Positions 37,550 through 47,694 of a stretch of 64,000 nt of DNA are shown one piece after another. The DNA is from Catenibacillus scindens (GTDB taxonomy: Bacteria > Bacillota > Clostridia > Lachnospirales > Lachnospiraceae). The number at the start of each line of letters is the position of its first letter. Positions within the stretch are counted from its first letter, which is position 1. The stretch covers positions 310,001 through 374,000 of the forward strand of contig NZ_JACHFW010000002.1 in NCBI RefSeq assembly GCF_014202115.1, given 5' to 3'. Below the pieces are notes generated by a model. That model saw nothing but the letters and a program-made list of their open reading frames with translations. It did not search any database and was not told the origin of the DNA. Position numbers and translations under genes: made by a program.

Positions 37550-38299
37550 TTATTTATTATAGTTTACGATTTTGCCAAAATCAGCTTTAAGGCTGGCTCC
37601 GCCTACAAGACCGCCATCAATATCTTCCATAGCGAACAGTTCAGCGGCATTGCCTGCGTTTACGGAACCACCGTACTGAATGCGGATGGCCTGGGCTGTA
37701 TCTGAGTCGTAAATCTCAGCAATACAGTCACGGATGCCCTTGCAGACTTCCTCTGCCTGCTGGCTTGTAGCTGTCTTGCCGGTTCCGATAGCCCAGATCG
37801 GCTCGTAGGCGATAACCGCTTCCTTGGCCTGGTCTGCCGTCACATTTAAGAAAGCGATCTTGATCTGCTGGCGGATCCAGTCCATAGTGATCCCCTGCTC
37901 ACGCTGAGTCAGTGTCTCGCCGCAGCAGATAATCGGAGTCAGACCGTGTTCAAATGCTTTCAGAACTTTCTTGTTGACAGTTTCATCAGTCTCTGCGAAA
38001 TATTCTCTCCGCTCGGAATGTCCGATGATCACATATTTCACGCCGGCGTCTGTGAGCATGTTTGGAGCGATCTCGCCGGTATAAGCGCCGGACTCCTCAA
38101 AATACATATTTTCAGCGCCGATGGAAATGTTTGTACCTTTGGCAGCTTCCATACATGGGATAATATCAATGGCAGGTACGCAAAAAACTACGTCCACATC
38201 TTCATTGGCTACCAGTGGTTTTAATTCATTAACTAAAGCAACAGCTTCGCTGGGAGTTTTATTCATCTTCCAGTTGCCCGCAATAATTTTTTTACGCAT
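37550..38299 (-). CDS. tpiA: Triosephosphate isomerase
   Basis: Interconverts dihydroxyacetone phosphate and glyceraldehyde-3-phosphate. 249 residues from ATG 38297-38299 behind AAGGAG. Motifs: AGNWKMNK (Lys), GHSERR (His), [14 protein letters not shown] (Glu and mobile loop), [10 protein letters not shown]. It is 19 bp after pgk in the gap–pgk–tpiA operon. Confidence 0.97.
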   Translation of the reverse strand: MRKKIIAGNWKMNKTPSEAVALVNELKPLVANEDVDVVFCVPAIDIIPCMEAAKGTNISIGAENMYFEESGAYTGEIAPNMLTDAGVKYVIIGHSERREYFAETDETVNKKVLKAFEHGLTPIICCGETLTQREQGITMDWIRQQIKIAFLNVTADQAKEAVIAYEPIWAIGTGKTATSQQAEEVCKGIRDCIAEIYDSDTAQAIRIQYGGSVNAGNAAELFAMEDIDGGLVGGASLKADFGKIVNYNK

Positions 38300-38318
38300 T
38301 GTAAAAATCTCCTTAAAT

Positions 38319-39512
38319 TTATTTATCGTTTGCCGCAACAACACCCGGCAGGTCTTTGCCCTCAAGGAATTCCAGGGAAGCGCCGCCGCCTGTGGAAATG
38401 TGAGTCATCTTATCGCCGAAACCAAGGGAGTTTACGGCTGCCGCGGAATCACCGCCGCCGATGATGGTTGTGGCGTCTTTCAAGTCAGCCAGAGCTTTGG
38501 CGATGGCGATTGTACCGGAAGCGAAATTAGGCATCTCGAAGCAGCCCATAGGTCCGTTCCATACAACAGTCTTCGCGTCTTTAAGAGCGTCTGCAAAAAG
38601 CTTCTCTGTCTTAGGTCCGATATCCAGACCCATCTCATCAGCTTCAAGGCTGCCCTCAACAACACGGTGAGGTGCGTCATTGGAGAACTCTTTAGCAGCT
38701 ACATAGTCTACAGGGAGAAGAAGTTTTACGCCTTTTTCTTTGGCTTTGGCCACCATCTCATTGGCATAATCCAGGTATTCATCCTCACAGAGGGATTTAC
38801 CGATCTCTAATCCGGCAGCTTTGGCGAAAGTGAAGCACATGCCGCCGCCGATGATCAGTGTATCTACTTTATCCAACAGGTTGTTGATCACAGAAATCTT
38901 TGTGGATACTTTGGAGCCGCCAAGAATAGCCACAAAAGGTCTTACAGGATTGTTGACAGCATTGCCAAGGAAGTCGATCTCTTTCTGCATAAGATATCCT
39001 ACAACTGCGGTATCCACATACTGAGTCACGCCTACATTGGAGCAATGGGCTCTGTGGGCTGTACCGAAAGCGTCGTTTACAAAAACATCGCAGAGACTTG
39101 CCAGCTCTTTGCTGAACGCTTCGCCGTTCTTTGTCTCCTCAGCTCTGAAACGGGTGTTCTCAAGAAGGATAACATCGCCGTCTTTCATAGCTTCTACAGC
39201 AGCTTTGGCGTTAGGGCCTACAACCTCAGGGTCAGCGGCAAATTTAACTTCCTGTCCCAGAAGTTCTGAAAGTCTCTTAGCTACCGGCGCTAAAGATAAT
39301 TCCGGCTTTGGCTCTCCCTTTGGTTTTCCAAGGTGGGAGCAAAGGATAACCTTTCCGCCATCACTGATCAGCTTTTTAATCGTAGGCAGAGCAGCCACCA
39401 GACGTGTCTCGTCTGTGATAGCGCCGTCCTTTAAAGGCACATTGAAATCACAGCGCACAAGGACTCTCTTGCCCTTTACATTAATATCATCTACGGATTT
39501 TTTGTTCAGCAT
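38319..39512 (-). CDS. pgk: Phosphoglycerate kinase
   Basis: Transfers phosphate from 1,3-bisphosphoglycerate to ADP. 397 residues: [53 protein letters not shown], and the C-terminal nucleotide loop [11 protein letters not shown] are all present. GGAGGA precedes the ATG. The 237-bp gap from gapA holds an attenuator-like hairpin. Confidence 0.97.
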   Translation of the reverse strand: MLNKKSVDDINVKGKRVLVRCDFNVPLKDGAITDETRLVAALPTIKKLISDGGKVILCSHLGKPKGEPKPELSLAPVAKRLSELLGQEVKFAADPEVVGPNAKAAVEAMKDGDVILLENTRFRAEETKNGEAFSKELASLCDVFVNDAFGTAHRAHCSNVGVTQYVDTAVVGYLMQKEIDFLGNAVNNPVRPFVAILGGSKVSTKISVINNLLDKVDTLIIGGGMCFTFAKAAGLEIGKSLCEDEYLDYANEMVAKAKEKGVKLLLPVDYVAAKEFSNDAPHRVVEGSLEADEMGLDIGPKTEKLFADALKDAKTVVWNGPMGCFEMPNFASGTIAIAKALADLKDATTIIGGGDSAAAVNSLGFGDKMTHISTGGGASLEFLEGKDLPGVVAANDK

Positions 39513-39629
39513 ATCTATTCCTCCATATTACAGATAGTTACCCGCCTTCCAGAACTGGATTTCTCTTTTAAGAATCCTAAGATACCCTATCGTCCGGAGA
39601 AGGATGAGGGTTTTGGGCGGATAACAAAA

Positions 39630-39666
39630 GGGCCCGGTCCGTAGTCTGACCTACACGACCGGACCC
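39630..39666 (-). terminator. Terminator or attenuator between gapA and pgk
   Basis: On the minus strand, GGGTCCGGTC pairs with GACCGGGCCC, extended by TGTAG/CTACG, and is followed by TTTTGTT. It may set gapA expression above pgk–tpiA. The rest of the 237-bp gap holds a weak TCCAAAG/CTTTGGA repeat and the pgk ribosome site. Confidence 0.7.
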
Positions 39667-39749
39667 GTTACAGGATCGTATACAAGCATCCAAAGTACGG
39701 AGTTTACATCCGTCCTTTGGACACAACCATACAGAAAAGATCTGTACGA

Positions 39750-40763
39750 TTATGCTAATTCAGCAAAGTATTTGATTGTTCTTACCATCTGGCTTGTGTA
39801 GGAGTTCTCATTGTCATACCAGGACACAACCTGAACTTCATATAAGTCATCGGCAACTTTGGATACCATTGTCTGAGTTGCATCGAACAGAGAACCATAT
39901 GTGATACCTACGATATCGGAAGATACGATAGCGTCTTCGTTGTAGCCGAAGGATTCAGAAGAAGCTGCTTTCATAGCTGCGTTGATGCCTTCAACAGTGA
40001 TATCTGTACCTTTAACAACTGCTGTAAGGATTGTTGTGGAGCCTGTAGGAACAGGAACACGCTGAGCAGCGCCGATAAGCTTGCCATTTAACTCAGGGAT
40101 AACAAGACCGATAGCTTTAGCAGCACCTGTTGAGTTAGGAACAATGTTGACAGCGGCTGCTCTCGCACGTCTTAAATCACCTTTTCTGTGAGGACCGTCA
40201 AGTGTCATCTGATCACCTGTGTAGGCATGGATTGTACACATGATACCGCTCTGTACCGGAGCATAGTTATTAAGAGCCTTAGCCATAGGAGCAAGGCAGT
40301 TTGTTGTACAGGAAGCAGCAGAGATGATCTGATCATCCGGTGTAAGTGTATCTTCATTAACGCTGTAAACGATGGTCTTGAGGTCATTGCCCGCAGGAGC
40401 AGAGATAACAACCTTCTTAGCGCCGGCATCAATATGAGCCTGTGCTTTTGCTTTGGAGGTGTAGAAACCTGTACACTCAAGAACAACATCTACGCCAAGT
40501 TCTCCCCATGGAAGTTCTGCAGCATTAGCCATTTTATAGATTTCGATCTCTTTTCCGTCAACAACGATGGAAGATTCTTTAGCTTCTACAGTGTGGCCGG
40601 CATATCTGCCCTGAGAAGAGTCATATTTTAACAGGTGAGCCAGCATGGAAGGATCTGTTAAGTCGTTGATTGCAACAATTTCATACCCTTCTGCTCCAAA
40701 CATCTGTCTGAAAGCAAGACGTCCGATACGTCCGAAACCATTAATTGCTACTTTTACTGCCAT
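39750..40763 (-). CDS. gapA: Glyceraldehyde-3-phosphate dehydrogenase, type I
   Basis: NAD-dependent glycolytic enzyme. 337 residues with the Rossmann start [17 protein letters not shown], catalytic cysteine in [12 protein letters not shown], catalytic histidine in HAYTGDQ, and the C-terminal [14 protein letters not shown] precedes the ATG. First gene of the glycolytic operon, with its own promoter and a structured leader. No cggR repressor gene is present upstream. Confidence 0.97.
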   Translation of the reverse strand: MAVKVAINGFGRIGRLAFRQMFGAEGYEIVAINDLTDPSMLAHLLKYDSSQGRYAGHTVEAKESSIVVDGKEIEIYKMANAAELPWGELGVDVVLECTGFYTSKAKAQAHIDAGAKKVVISAPAGNDLKTIVYSVNEDTLTPDDQIISAASCTTNCLAPMAKALNNYAPVQSGIMCTIHAYTGDQMTLDGPHRKGDLRRARAAAVNIVPNSTGAAKAIGLVIPELNGKLIGAAQRVPVPTGSTTILTAVVKGTDITVEGINAAMKAASSESFGYNEDAIVSSDIVGITYGSLFDATQTMVSKVADDLYEVQVVSWYDNENSYTSQMVRTIKYFAELA

Positions 40764-40795
40764 AATAGTAATTCCTCCTAAAGAATAAATTTTAC

Positions 40796-40863
40796 TTAAA
40801 GTTGGCTGGCAACTTTATCGTCTGAGTAATAACCGGGTGCGATTGACACGCATCACTATTACT
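40796..40863. promoter_or_regulatory. Structured leader / operator-like inverted repeat upstream of gapA
   Basis: Imperfect inverted repeat with outer arms AGTAATA (40825-40831) and TATTACT (40857-40863) and inner GTGCG / CGCAT. It lies just downstream of the predicted start point. A second small stem, AAAGTTG / CAACTTT (40798-40816), is closer to the ribosome site. The long repeat could be an operator or an RNA stability stem. Confidence 0.5.
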
Positions 40864-40869
40864 TTGTTT

Positions 40870-40898
40870 ATTTTACCTAATATCTCCAAAAAATTCAA
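40870..40898 (-). promoter_or_regulatory. Predicted gapA promoter
   Basis: Minus strand TTGAAT, 17 bp, TAAAAT. Confidence 0.65.
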
Positions 40899-41046
40899 GT
40901 CTATTTATTGTAATAAATATTTTTTTAACAATCTTGTCAGATTGCCATATTTTTCCCTGATTTTTTTATTCATATTGTAAATATTCAGCCATGTATCCCT
41001 GATTTTCCCGGCTGCCAGTGGTTTGCCGCCCCATATAGAGCGGAGG

Positions 41047-41451
41047 TCAACCCGCTGTGATCTTACAATAGTACTGGATAATATCTTTCCGGGTGATAAT
41101 CCCGATAAACACATTATTATCGTCGATCACCGGCACGAAATTCTGATTCAGTGCTTTTGAAATCAGATCCTCCATGTTGGAATCCACATGGACGGGCAGG
41201 TTGTCCATACGCCGTTCAACACTGAGAATAGGAATATCCTCAGCGTTTTTTAAAGTGAGATTTCCCTCTCTTTTTATGTACCAGAGCAGGTCGCCCTCCG
41301 TCAGCGTCCCCACATAAAGACCTTTGCGGTTTATGATGGGGATGGCTGAGTATCTGTGGTACTCCATTTTTTCCAGGGCCTGCCGCAATGAATAATCGTC
41401 GTAAATATATGCCACGTTACTCTTAGGAGTTAAAAAGAACATAATGTTCAT
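41047..41451 (-). CDS. Two-CBS-domain protein
   Basis: 134 residues made almost wholly of a pair of CBS domains (SLRQALEKMEYHRYSAIPII, GYIKR-type linker, and FVPVIDDNNVFIGIITRKDI). Such Bateman modules bind adenosyl nucleotides and regulate partners; no effector domain is fused. ATG 41449-41451 has AAAGGAGA nine bases upstream. It follows mnmA by 14 bp and is the last gene of the isc operon. Confidence 0.85.
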   Translation of the reverse strand: MNIMFFLTPKSNVAYIYDDYSLRQALEKMEYHRYSAIPIINRKGLYVGTLTEGDLLWYIKREGNLTLKNAEDIPILSVERRMDNLPVHVDSNMEDLISKALNQNFVPVIDDNNVFIGIITRKDIIQYYCKITAG

Positions 41452-41465
41452 AAAACCGGTCTCCT

Positions 41466-42557
41466 TTAATCGCCCCCCAGGGCTTGATCAATAATTCCTC
41501 CGCCTGTGACAATATCGCCGTCATAAAAAACAACAGCCTGTCCAGGAGTAATGGCGCGCACAGGATCGTCAAATACGCAGCGGGCTTTATCTTTCCCCAC
41601 CATCTCCAGGGTGGCCCAGGCTCCTTTGTGAGCATAGCGGACTTTAGCAAAAACGCGGATAGGCTGTTCGGGGCGCTGGATGGCCATAAAATTCAGACTG
41701 CTGGCCAAAAGTTCCCTGGAAAAAACATCCTTATTTTCCCCAATGACCACTTCATTGGTATCCGACCGGATCTGAGTGACAAACACCGGATGGCCCATGG
41801 ATAGTCCCAGCCCTTTGCGCTGACCTATGGTGTAGTGGATGATTCCTTCGTGGCAGCCTAACACATTCCCCTGCTGATCCACAAAATTCCCTCTTGGAAG
41901 TTTCTTTCCTGTATAACCTTCCAGGAAACGGGCGTAATCCCCGTCAGGCACAAAGCAGATATCCTGGCTGTCCGGCTTTGCCGCTACTTTAAGACCGATC
42001 TTTTGAGCGATCTTGCGGATCTCATCTTTTGTGTAGCTTCCCACTGGCATCAGCGTGTGGGAAAGCTGCTCCTGAGTCAGATTATAGAGAGCATAGGTCT
42101 GGTCTTTGCTGCTTGAGGCAGCTTTAAGGCTGTATCGCCCATTTTCAAGACAGACCACCTGAGCGTAATGCCCGGTGGCAATATAATCCGCCCCAAGAGC
42201 CAGGCTTTTATTTAAAAGAGCTTCCCATTTCACAAAACGGTTGCAGCGAATACAAGGGTTGGGCGTCCTTCCCTGATAATATTCACTTACAAAATCGTCA
42301 ATGACATAATCCTTAAAAACCTCTTTAAAATTCATGACATAGTATGGGATATCAAGATCCTGGGCCACTCTCCTGGCATCCTCCACAGCGCTCAGGCCAC
42401 AGCACCCGCCGTTCTCCTCCACACTTTCACTGTCCTCATCCTGCCAGATCTGCATGGTCACACCGATAACGTCATAGCCCTGCTCCTTTAAAAGCCAGGC
42501 TGCCACCGATGAGTCTACGCCTCCCGACATTCCTACAACGACTTTCTTCTTCATCAT
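41466..42557 (-). CDS. mnmA: tRNA-specific 2-thiouridylase MnmA
   Basis: Forms 2-thiouridine at wobble position 34 of tRNA Lys, Glu and Gln, using sulfur from the cysteine desulfurase. 363 residues. PP-loop [15 protein letters not shown], catalytic cysteines in [12 protein letters not shown] and [11 protein letters not shown]. It follows nifU by five bases; the nifS–nifU–mnmA linkage supplies sulfur directly. Confidence 0.96.
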   Translation of the reverse strand: MMKKKVVVGMSGGVDSSVAAWLLKEQGYDVIGVTMQIWQDEDSESVEENGGCCGLSAVEDARRVAQDLDIPYYVMNFKEVFKDYVIDDFVSEYYQGRTPNPCIRCNRFVKWEALLNKSLALGADYIATGHYAQVVCLENGRYSLKAASSSKDQTYALYNLTQEQLSHTLMPVGSYTKDEIRKIAQKIGLKVAAKPDSQDICFVPDGDYARFLEGYTGKKLPRGNFVDQQGNVLGCHEGIIHYTIGQRKGLGLSMGHPVFVTQIRSDTNEVVIGENKDVFSRELLASSLNFMAIQRPEQPIRVFAKVRYAHKGAWATLEMVGKDKARCVFDDPVRAITPGQAVVFYDGDIVTGGGIIDQALGGD

Positions 42558-42562
42558 GCCAA

Positions 42563-43000
42563 TTAATAATCTTCCTCTTCTTCCTCTTCACTAATATCTG
42601 ACTTTGGCTTTTCCAGACCCTCAATGGTAATCCCCTGTTTTTCACAATAATCCCACAGAGCCGCGTGGATCGCCTCCTCCGCCAGCAGTGAGCAGTGAAC
42701 CTTCACCGGCGGCAGTCCGTCCAAAGCCTCCATAACTGCTTTATTAGTCACCTGAAGTGCCTCATAGATTGTCTTTCCTTTCACAAGCTCTGTAGCCATG
42801 CTGCTTGTAGCCACAGCAGCCCCGCAGCCAAAGGTTTTAAACTTTACGTCACGGATCACCTGATTCTCGTCAATATCAAAATAGATCCGCATAATATCCC
42901 CGCACTTGGCGTTGCCTACAGTTCCCACGCCGCTGGGGTTTTCAATCTCGCCGACATTTCTCGGATTCTGAAAATGATCCATTACTTTTTCACTGTACAC
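42563..43000 (-). CDS. nifU: Fe-S cluster assembly scaffold, NifU/IscU type
   Basis: 145-residue scaffold on which [2Fe-2S]/[4Fe-4S] clusters are built. Three ligand cysteines: [17 protein letters not shown] and [10 protein letters not shown]. It extends past the usual domain with a very acidic tail ([12 protein letters not shown]). Start is GTG 42998-43000, behind GGAGGAAT. Lies 34 bp after nifS. Confidence 0.94.
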   Translation of the reverse strand: MYSEKVMDHFQNPRNVGEIENPSGVGTVGNAKCGDIMRIYFDIDENQVIRDVKFKTFGCGAAVATSSMATELVKGKTIYEALQVTNKAVMEALDGLPPVKVHCSLLAEEAIHAALWDYCEKQGITIEGLEKPKSDISEEEEEEDY

Positions 43001-43034
43001 TATTTATTCCTCCATTTCAATAATTTTCACTTTT

Positions 43035-44216
43035 TTACTTGTTTTTCTTAATGAAATCTTCATAAAGAGGCGACATGCCCCGCAGATGTTCGACAATCTC
43101 TTTGATTTTATCCACCACGTAATCTATCTCCTCCTCCGTATTGTCCTCGCCAAGCGTCAGTCTTAAAGAACCATGGGCGATCTCGTGGGGCAGGCCGATA
43201 GCCAAAAGCACATGGGACGGATCAAGGGAGCCTGATGTGCAGGCAGAGCCGCTGGAAGCACAGATTCCCGCCATATCAAGCATAATCAGAAGGGATTCTC
43301 CCTCAATAAACTGAAAGCTGAAATTCACATTGTTAGGCAGGCGGTTCCAGTGATCCCCGTTAAGTCGAACGTAAGGCACTTCCTTATAAATTCTTGAGAT
43401 CAGCCGCTCTCTGAGAGCCAGTTCTTTCTCCGTCCGCTCCTTCATCGTCGCCTGTGCGATCTCAACCGCTTTAGAAAATCCTATGATCCCCGGCACATTT
43501 TCTGTTCCGGCACGGCGTTTGCGCTCCTGGGCGCCGCCGTGGATAAAGGAACGAATCTTTACGCCTTTGCGGATGTATAAAAATCCAATGCCCTTTGGCC
43601 CGTTTAATTTATGGGCACTGGCGCTTAACATATCAATATGATATTCGTCTACATTAATAGGAAGCTGGCAGTAAGCCTGAACCGCGTCTGTGTGGAACAA
43701 AATCCCATGTTCATGGGCGATCTCGCCAATCTCCTTAATAGGCTGGATGGTACCGATCTCGTTATTGGCAAACATCACTGAGATCAGAATAGTAGTAGGC
43801 CGTATGGCCGCTTTGAGCTGATCTAAACGCAGGATTCCGTTTTCATCCACATCAACGTAAGTCACTTCAAATCCTCTCTTTTCAAGATACTGGCAGGTGT
43901 GAAGCACTGCATGATGCTCGATGGAGGATGTAATAATATGGTTGCCCTTTCCCGCATAGCCTTCCACGGTGGCGATCAACGCCCAGTTGTCGCTCTCGGT
44001 TCCCCCAGCCGTAAAATAAATATTTTCCGGAGTTGTCCCAAGGGAATCAGCGATGGTCTCCCTAGCCTGGGTAATAACCCCTTTATTTTTTGCTCCCATA
44101 TCGTAAATACTTGAAGGATTTCCATATTTTTCTGTAAAATAGGGAAGCATCGCTTCCACAACTTCCGGTCTGGCCGCTGTTGTCGCCGCGTGGTCCAGAT
44201 AAATCGTCTTATTCAT
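43035..44216 (-). CDS. nifS: Cysteine desulfurase
   Basis: PLP enzyme that releases sulfur from cysteine for Fe-S clusters and tRNA thiolation. 393 residues. IYLDHAATT at the start, PLP lysine in SASAHKLNGPKG, persulfide cysteine in SSGSACTSG, and GAQERKRRAGTENVPG. ATG 44214-44216 is two bases past the iscR stop. Confidence 0.96.
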   Translation of the reverse strand: MNKTIYLDHAATTAARPEVVEAMLPYFTEKYGNPSSIYDMGAKNKGVITQARETIADSLGTTPENIYFTAGGTESDNWALIATVEGYAGKGNHIITSSIEHHAVLHTCQYLEKRGFEVTYVDVDENGILRLDQLKAAIRPTTILISVMFANNEIGTIQPIKEIGEIAHEHGILFHTDAVQAYCQLPINVDEYHIDMLSASAHKLNGPKGIGFLYIRKGVKIRSFIHGGAQERKRRAGTENVPGIIGFSKAVEIAQATMKERTEKELALRERLISRIYKEVPYVRLNGDHWNRLPNNVNFSFQFIEGESLLIMLDMAGICASSGSACTSGSLDPSHVLLAIGLPHEIAHGSLRLTLGEDNTEEEIDYVVDKIKEIVEHLRGMSPLYEDFIKKNK

Positions 44217-44218
44217 AA

Positions 44219-44665
44219 TCAACACTCCATTTCTTTAGGGTTATTGTCATCCTCTTGTAATTGACAGCCGTTGCTGATCACTTCTTCCAACGTCATTGTA
44301 TCCACTACTTTATTTATACTGTCATTAATACGCTTCCATACATATTTTGTCACGCAGGAATCGTAAAGATCACAACCGTGATCGTCCTGACAGTCCACAA
44401 CTTTCAGATCTCCTTCCAGAGCCCTTAAAATATCACCTACAGAAATCTCTCCGGCATTCCTAGACAGGCGGTACCCGCCGTTAATCCCCCGAATGCTGTT
44501 GACGATCCCCGCTTTTTTCAATTTAGATATCAACTGTTCAAGATAACTTTCAGAAAGGTTCTGCCGGGCAGCTATGCTGCTGATGGAAACCGCCTGGTCT
44601 TTCCCATGCACAGCCAGATCAGCCACTGCCCTCAGTCCATATCGTCCTTTTGTAGATAAACGCAT
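44219..44665 (-). CDS. iscR: Rrf2-family Fe-S regulator, IscR-like
   Basis: 148-residue winged-helix regulator (MRLSTKGRYGLRAVADLAVH). The three cysteines in DCQDDHGCDLYDSC match the cluster site of IscR. It probably represses its own operon when its cluster is loaded. ATG 44663-44665 follows GGAGG. An operator-like palindrome lies at the promoter. Confidence 0.9.
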   Translation of the reverse strand: MRLSTKGRYGLRAVADLAVHGKDQAVSISSIAARQNLSESYLEQLISKLKKAGIVNSIRGINGGYRLSRNAGEISVGDILRALEGDLKVVDCQDDHGCDLYDSCVTKYVWKRINDSINKVVDTMTLEEVISNGCQLQEDDNNPKEMEC

Positions 44666-44679
44666 TGTTCTGGCCTCCA

Positions 44680-44707
44680 TAAATTCCTACTAATTTACTA
44701 GGATTTA
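44680..44707. promoter_or_regulatory. Palindromic operator at the isc promoter
   Basis: TAAATTCCTACTAATTTACTAGGATTTA: a near-palindrome with CCTA/TAGG cores, spanning the predicted start point. This is the position and shape expected for autoregulation by the Rrf2 protein. Confidence 0.7.
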
Positions 44708-44712
44708 TATAC

Positions 44713-44741
44713 AGTGTACCACGGCTGCCAAAAAAAGTCAA
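44713..44741 (-). promoter_or_regulatory. Promoter of the iscR–nifS–nifU–mnmA operon
   Basis: Minus strand TTGACT, 17 bp, TACACT. Confidence 0.75.
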
Positions 44742-44744
44742 TGA

Positions 44745-46718
44745 TCAATCGCCAAGGAGTTTTAAAAAATCTTCCTCTGTCAGAATGGGAATACCCAGTT
44801 CATGGGCTTTCCTGTTTTTAGCGGATGTGGACATGGCGTCATTGTTGATGAGATAATCAGTTTTTGACGACACAGACCCGGAGACTTTGCCGCCTTTGCC
44901 TTCAATAAGCTCTTTGAGGGCCCCCCGGTTAGCAAAATGATTCAAACTTCCGGTAATCACAAAAGTTTTCCCATCCACTGCCGTACTGCTCTCCCCGCCA
45001 TCCTCACGAGTCAGCCGTACCTGCCCCAAAAGATGGTCAACAATAACCTGATTGCTTTCTTTTTTGAAAAACTGAGCCATATTTTCAGCGATCACCGGGC
45101 CGATACCGGAAATATCCAAAAAGGCTTCCGGGTCAGCCCGCCGTATAGCGTCAAAATCCTGATCAAAAGCCTGACAGATCAGGCGGGCGTTGGACAGGCC
45201 AACTCCGGGAATACCCAGGCTATAAATAAATTTAGGCAGGGAGATGTCTCTCGCCCGCTCAATGGAGTCTTCCAGATTTTTGTAAGACTTCTCACCAAAG
45301 CCATCCATGACCACAATCTCTTCCTTATATTGAGAAAGGCGGAAAATATCGGCAAACTCATGGATAAACCCCTGCTGGACAAACTTTTCCAGTGTCGCCT
45401 CCGACAATCCCTCAATGTTAAAAGCGTCTCTGCTGACAAACAGGGTGTAGGATTTAATCTTCTTCGCCGGGCATTCCGGGTTTGTACAATACAACACCCT
45501 GGTTTCATTTTGCTGCGCAATCTCTGTGGCCTGATGGCACACAGGACACCGGATCGGTATGTCAATATTTCCTGACTGTGTTAAATTTCTGGCAATCTGG
45601 GGAATGATCATATTAGCTTTATAAACTTCAATGGTATCGCCAATCCCAAGTCTCAGACTTTCGATAATGCTAATATTGTGTACGCTGGCCCTGGACACTG
45701 TGGTTCCCTCCAGCTCCACCGGTTCAAAAACGGCAATAGGATTAATAAGACCGGTACGGGAAGCGCTCCACTGGATTTCAAGAAGCCGGGTCTTAGCCGT
45801 CTCATCCGCCCATTTAAAGGCCATGGAATCTCTCGGAAACTTTGCCGTTGTTCCAAGGGAACGGCTGTACTCAATATCGTCGTATGTCAGCACAAGGCCG
45901 TCGGAGGGAACGTCATTGTTTTCAATTCGGGAGGCAAAATCCTCCACCGCGGTCTCAAGATTATCCCCGGTGACCACCTGATACTCAACAATATCAAATC
46001 CCATAGATTTCAGCCATTCCATCTGTCTCACCCTGGAATTATGGAAATCCACGCCGTCGGCGCGAACAAGGGTGAATGCAAAAAAATAAACGTTCCTCCT
46101 TGCCGTCACCTCGTTGTTAAGCTGGCGGACAGAACCGCTGCACAGATTTCTGGGATTTTTATATCTGGCGTCCACATCTTCAATTTCTTCGTTCATCCGC
46201 TTAAAATCGGAATATTTGATCACAGCTTCCCCACGCAAGATCAACTGTCCCTCGTAAGATATTTTATGGGGAAGATTTTTAAATACACGGGCATTGTTAG
46301 TGATTACTTCTCCAATCTCCCCGTTGCCCCGCGTCACTGCTTTGGCAAGCTGGCCATTTTCATAAGTCAGGACAATGGTTAGGCCGTCCAGCTTCCAGGA
46401 CAGAGACGCCCGGTTATTCCCAAGCCAGCTTTTAAGGGCCTGGACGTCTTTTGTTTTGTCCAGAGAAAGCATGGGAGCCTCATGGCGTTCTTTCGGCAGC
46501 TCGCTTAAAACTTCATACCCTACATGGACTGTGGGGCTATTGGACAAAACAGTTCCCGTCTCTTTCTCCAGAGCTGCCAGCTCATCATAAAGGGCATCAT
46601 ACTCATAGTTGGTCATAATTTCTCTATCTTCCTGGTAGTAGGCTTTTCCCGCCACATTTAAACGTTCTACCAGCTCTTTCATACGCTGGATCTTTGATTC
46701 TGTATTGGTCATTTCCAT
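44745..46718 (-). CDS. ligA: NAD-dependent DNA ligase
   Basis: Seals nicks in replication and repair. 657 residues: Ia domain, adenylation site SWKLDGLTIV (Lys), OB-fold, four-cysteine zinc finger (CPVCHQ ... LYCTNPECPAKK), helix-hairpin-helix repeats, and a C-terminal BRCT domain (GKTFVITGSLNHFANRG). It uses KLDG and has LCSGSVRQLNN, as in the shorter LigA branch of Clostridia. Start 46716-46718 follows AAAGGAAA; another ATG two codons later is possible. Confidence 0.95.
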   Translation of the reverse strand: MEMTNTESKIQRMKELVERLNVAGKAYYQEDREIMTNYEYDALYDELAALEKETGTVLSNSPTVHVGYEVLSELPKERHEAPMLSLDKTKDVQALKSWLGNNRASLSWKLDGLTIVLTYENGQLAKAVTRGNGEIGEVITNNARVFKNLPHKISYEGQLILRGEAVIKYSDFKRMNEEIEDVDARYKNPRNLCSGSVRQLNNEVTARRNVYFFAFTLVRADGVDFHNSRVRQMEWLKSMGFDIVEYQVVTGDNLETAVEDFASRIENNDVPSDGLVLTYDDIEYSRSLGTTAKFPRDSMAFKWADETAKTRLLEIQWSASRTGLINPIAVFEPVELEGTTVSRASVHNISIIESLRLGIGDTIEVYKANMIIPQIARNLTQSGNIDIPIRCPVCHQATEIAQQNETRVLYCTNPECPAKKIKSYTLFVSRDAFNIEGLSEATLEKFVQQGFIHEFADIFRLSQYKEEIVVMDGFGEKSYKNLEDSIERARDISLPKFIYSLGIPGVGLSNARLICQAFDQDFDAIRRADPEAFLDISGIGPVIAENMAQFFKKESNQVIVDHLLGQVRLTREDGGESSTAVDGKTFVITGSLNHFANRGALKELIEGKGGKVSGSVSSKTDYLINNDAMSTSAKNRKAHELGIPILTEEDFLKLLGD

Positions 46719-46776
46719 AGTTATATGATTTCCTTTCTCTACACACAGTTTTCCTCTAAAAGGAGGATTAACCGGT

Positions 46777-47487
46777 TCAGAGCCGGCTTTTTAATATTTC
46801 CAGCTCCCGTTTTTCCAAATAGCGCCACTGGCCTGTGGGAAGTTCTCCCAGACTGATATTCATAATGCGTATCCGTTTCAGGGTGACTACCCGGTAGCCG
46901 AGACACTGGCACATTCGGCGGATCTGACGGTTCAGCCCCTGGGTCAGTATAATCTTAAAGGTATCTTTTCCCAGGGGATGCACCCGGCAGGGACGGGTTG
47001 TCACATTCAAATCTTCCAGATAAAGCCCCCCGGACATCCGCTTCACGAAATCCCGGCCTAAAGGCCTGTTGACTTTCACCACATACTCTTTCTCATGGCG
47101 GTTTGCCGCCTTCATGATCCTGTTGACAATATCCCCGTCACTGGTGAGAAGAAGAAGGCCTTCCGAATCTTTGTCCAGGCGGCCCACTGGAAAAACCCGG
47201 CGGTCAAGTCCTAAAAAATCAATGACATTATCTTTATCATTTTTCGTCGTACAGACAATACCTCTGGGTTTATTTAAAGCAATATAAATATGTTCCTTTT
47301 CTTCATTTTTTATCGGCCGGCCGTCAATCTCTATATTTTCCTGCCCGGTCACTTTCTCCCCCATAGAAGCAATATGGCCGTCCACAGTAATCTTTTTCCC
47401 GGCAATCCATTCATCGGCCTCCCTCCGGGAACAAATCCCCTGGGCGCTTAAATATTTATTCAAACGCATCTTCTGGATTTCTTCCAT
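46777..47487 (-). CDS. rRNA pseudouridine synthase, RluF/RsuA family
   Basis: 236 residues. N-terminal S4 domain (MRLNKYLSAQGICSRREADE) and catalytic domain with Asp in GRLDKDSEGLLLLTSDG. The C-terminal QGLNRQIRRMCQCLGYRV is characteristic; overall closest in pattern to RluF (23S rRNA 2604), but RluB and RsuA share most motifs. ATG 47485-47487 has AGAAGGGAG upstream. A longer frame to 47625 is GC-rich and lacks support. Confidence 0.88.
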   Translation of the reverse strand: MEEIQKMRLNKYLSAQGICSRREADEWIAGKKITVDGHIASMGEKVTGQENIEIDGRPIKNEEKEHIYIALNKPRGIVCTTKNDKDNVIDFLGLDRRVFPVGRLDKDSEGLLLLTSDGDIVNRIMKAANRHEKEYVVKVNRPLGRDFVKRMSGGLYLEDLNVTTRPCRVHPLGKDTFKIILTQGLNRQIRRMCQCLGYRVVTLKRIRIMNISLGELPTGQWRYLEKRELEILKSRL

Positions 47488-47621
47488 AACAGCGCTCCCT
47501 TCTATTCTGCACCTTCTGATGCCTGCCTGCGCAAAAAAATCTCCCGCGCCTCTTCCCAGGCCGGCACTGCAGGTCTTCCCTTCGCTTTGTTCGGCGCCAA
47601 AGCCGGGCCGCCAGGCGCACC

Positions 47622-47657
47622 ACAAAAAAGCAGTTGCCCCTATTATACGACAACTGC
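47622..47657 (-). terminator. Terminator of the ADP-ribosylglycohydrolase operon
   Basis: Minus strand GCAGTTG, 14-base loop, CAACTGC, then TTTTTT. Confidence 0.75.
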
Positions 47658-47694
47658 CTTTATTTTACCACAGAAAGTTCTGATGGGCTGACCC

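Noticed and set aside
47488-47625. N-terminal extension of the pseudouridine synthase to 47625
   Set aside because: The S4 domain starts properly at 47487 with a good ribosome site; the extension is GC-rich, unlike the family, and runs into a terminator.
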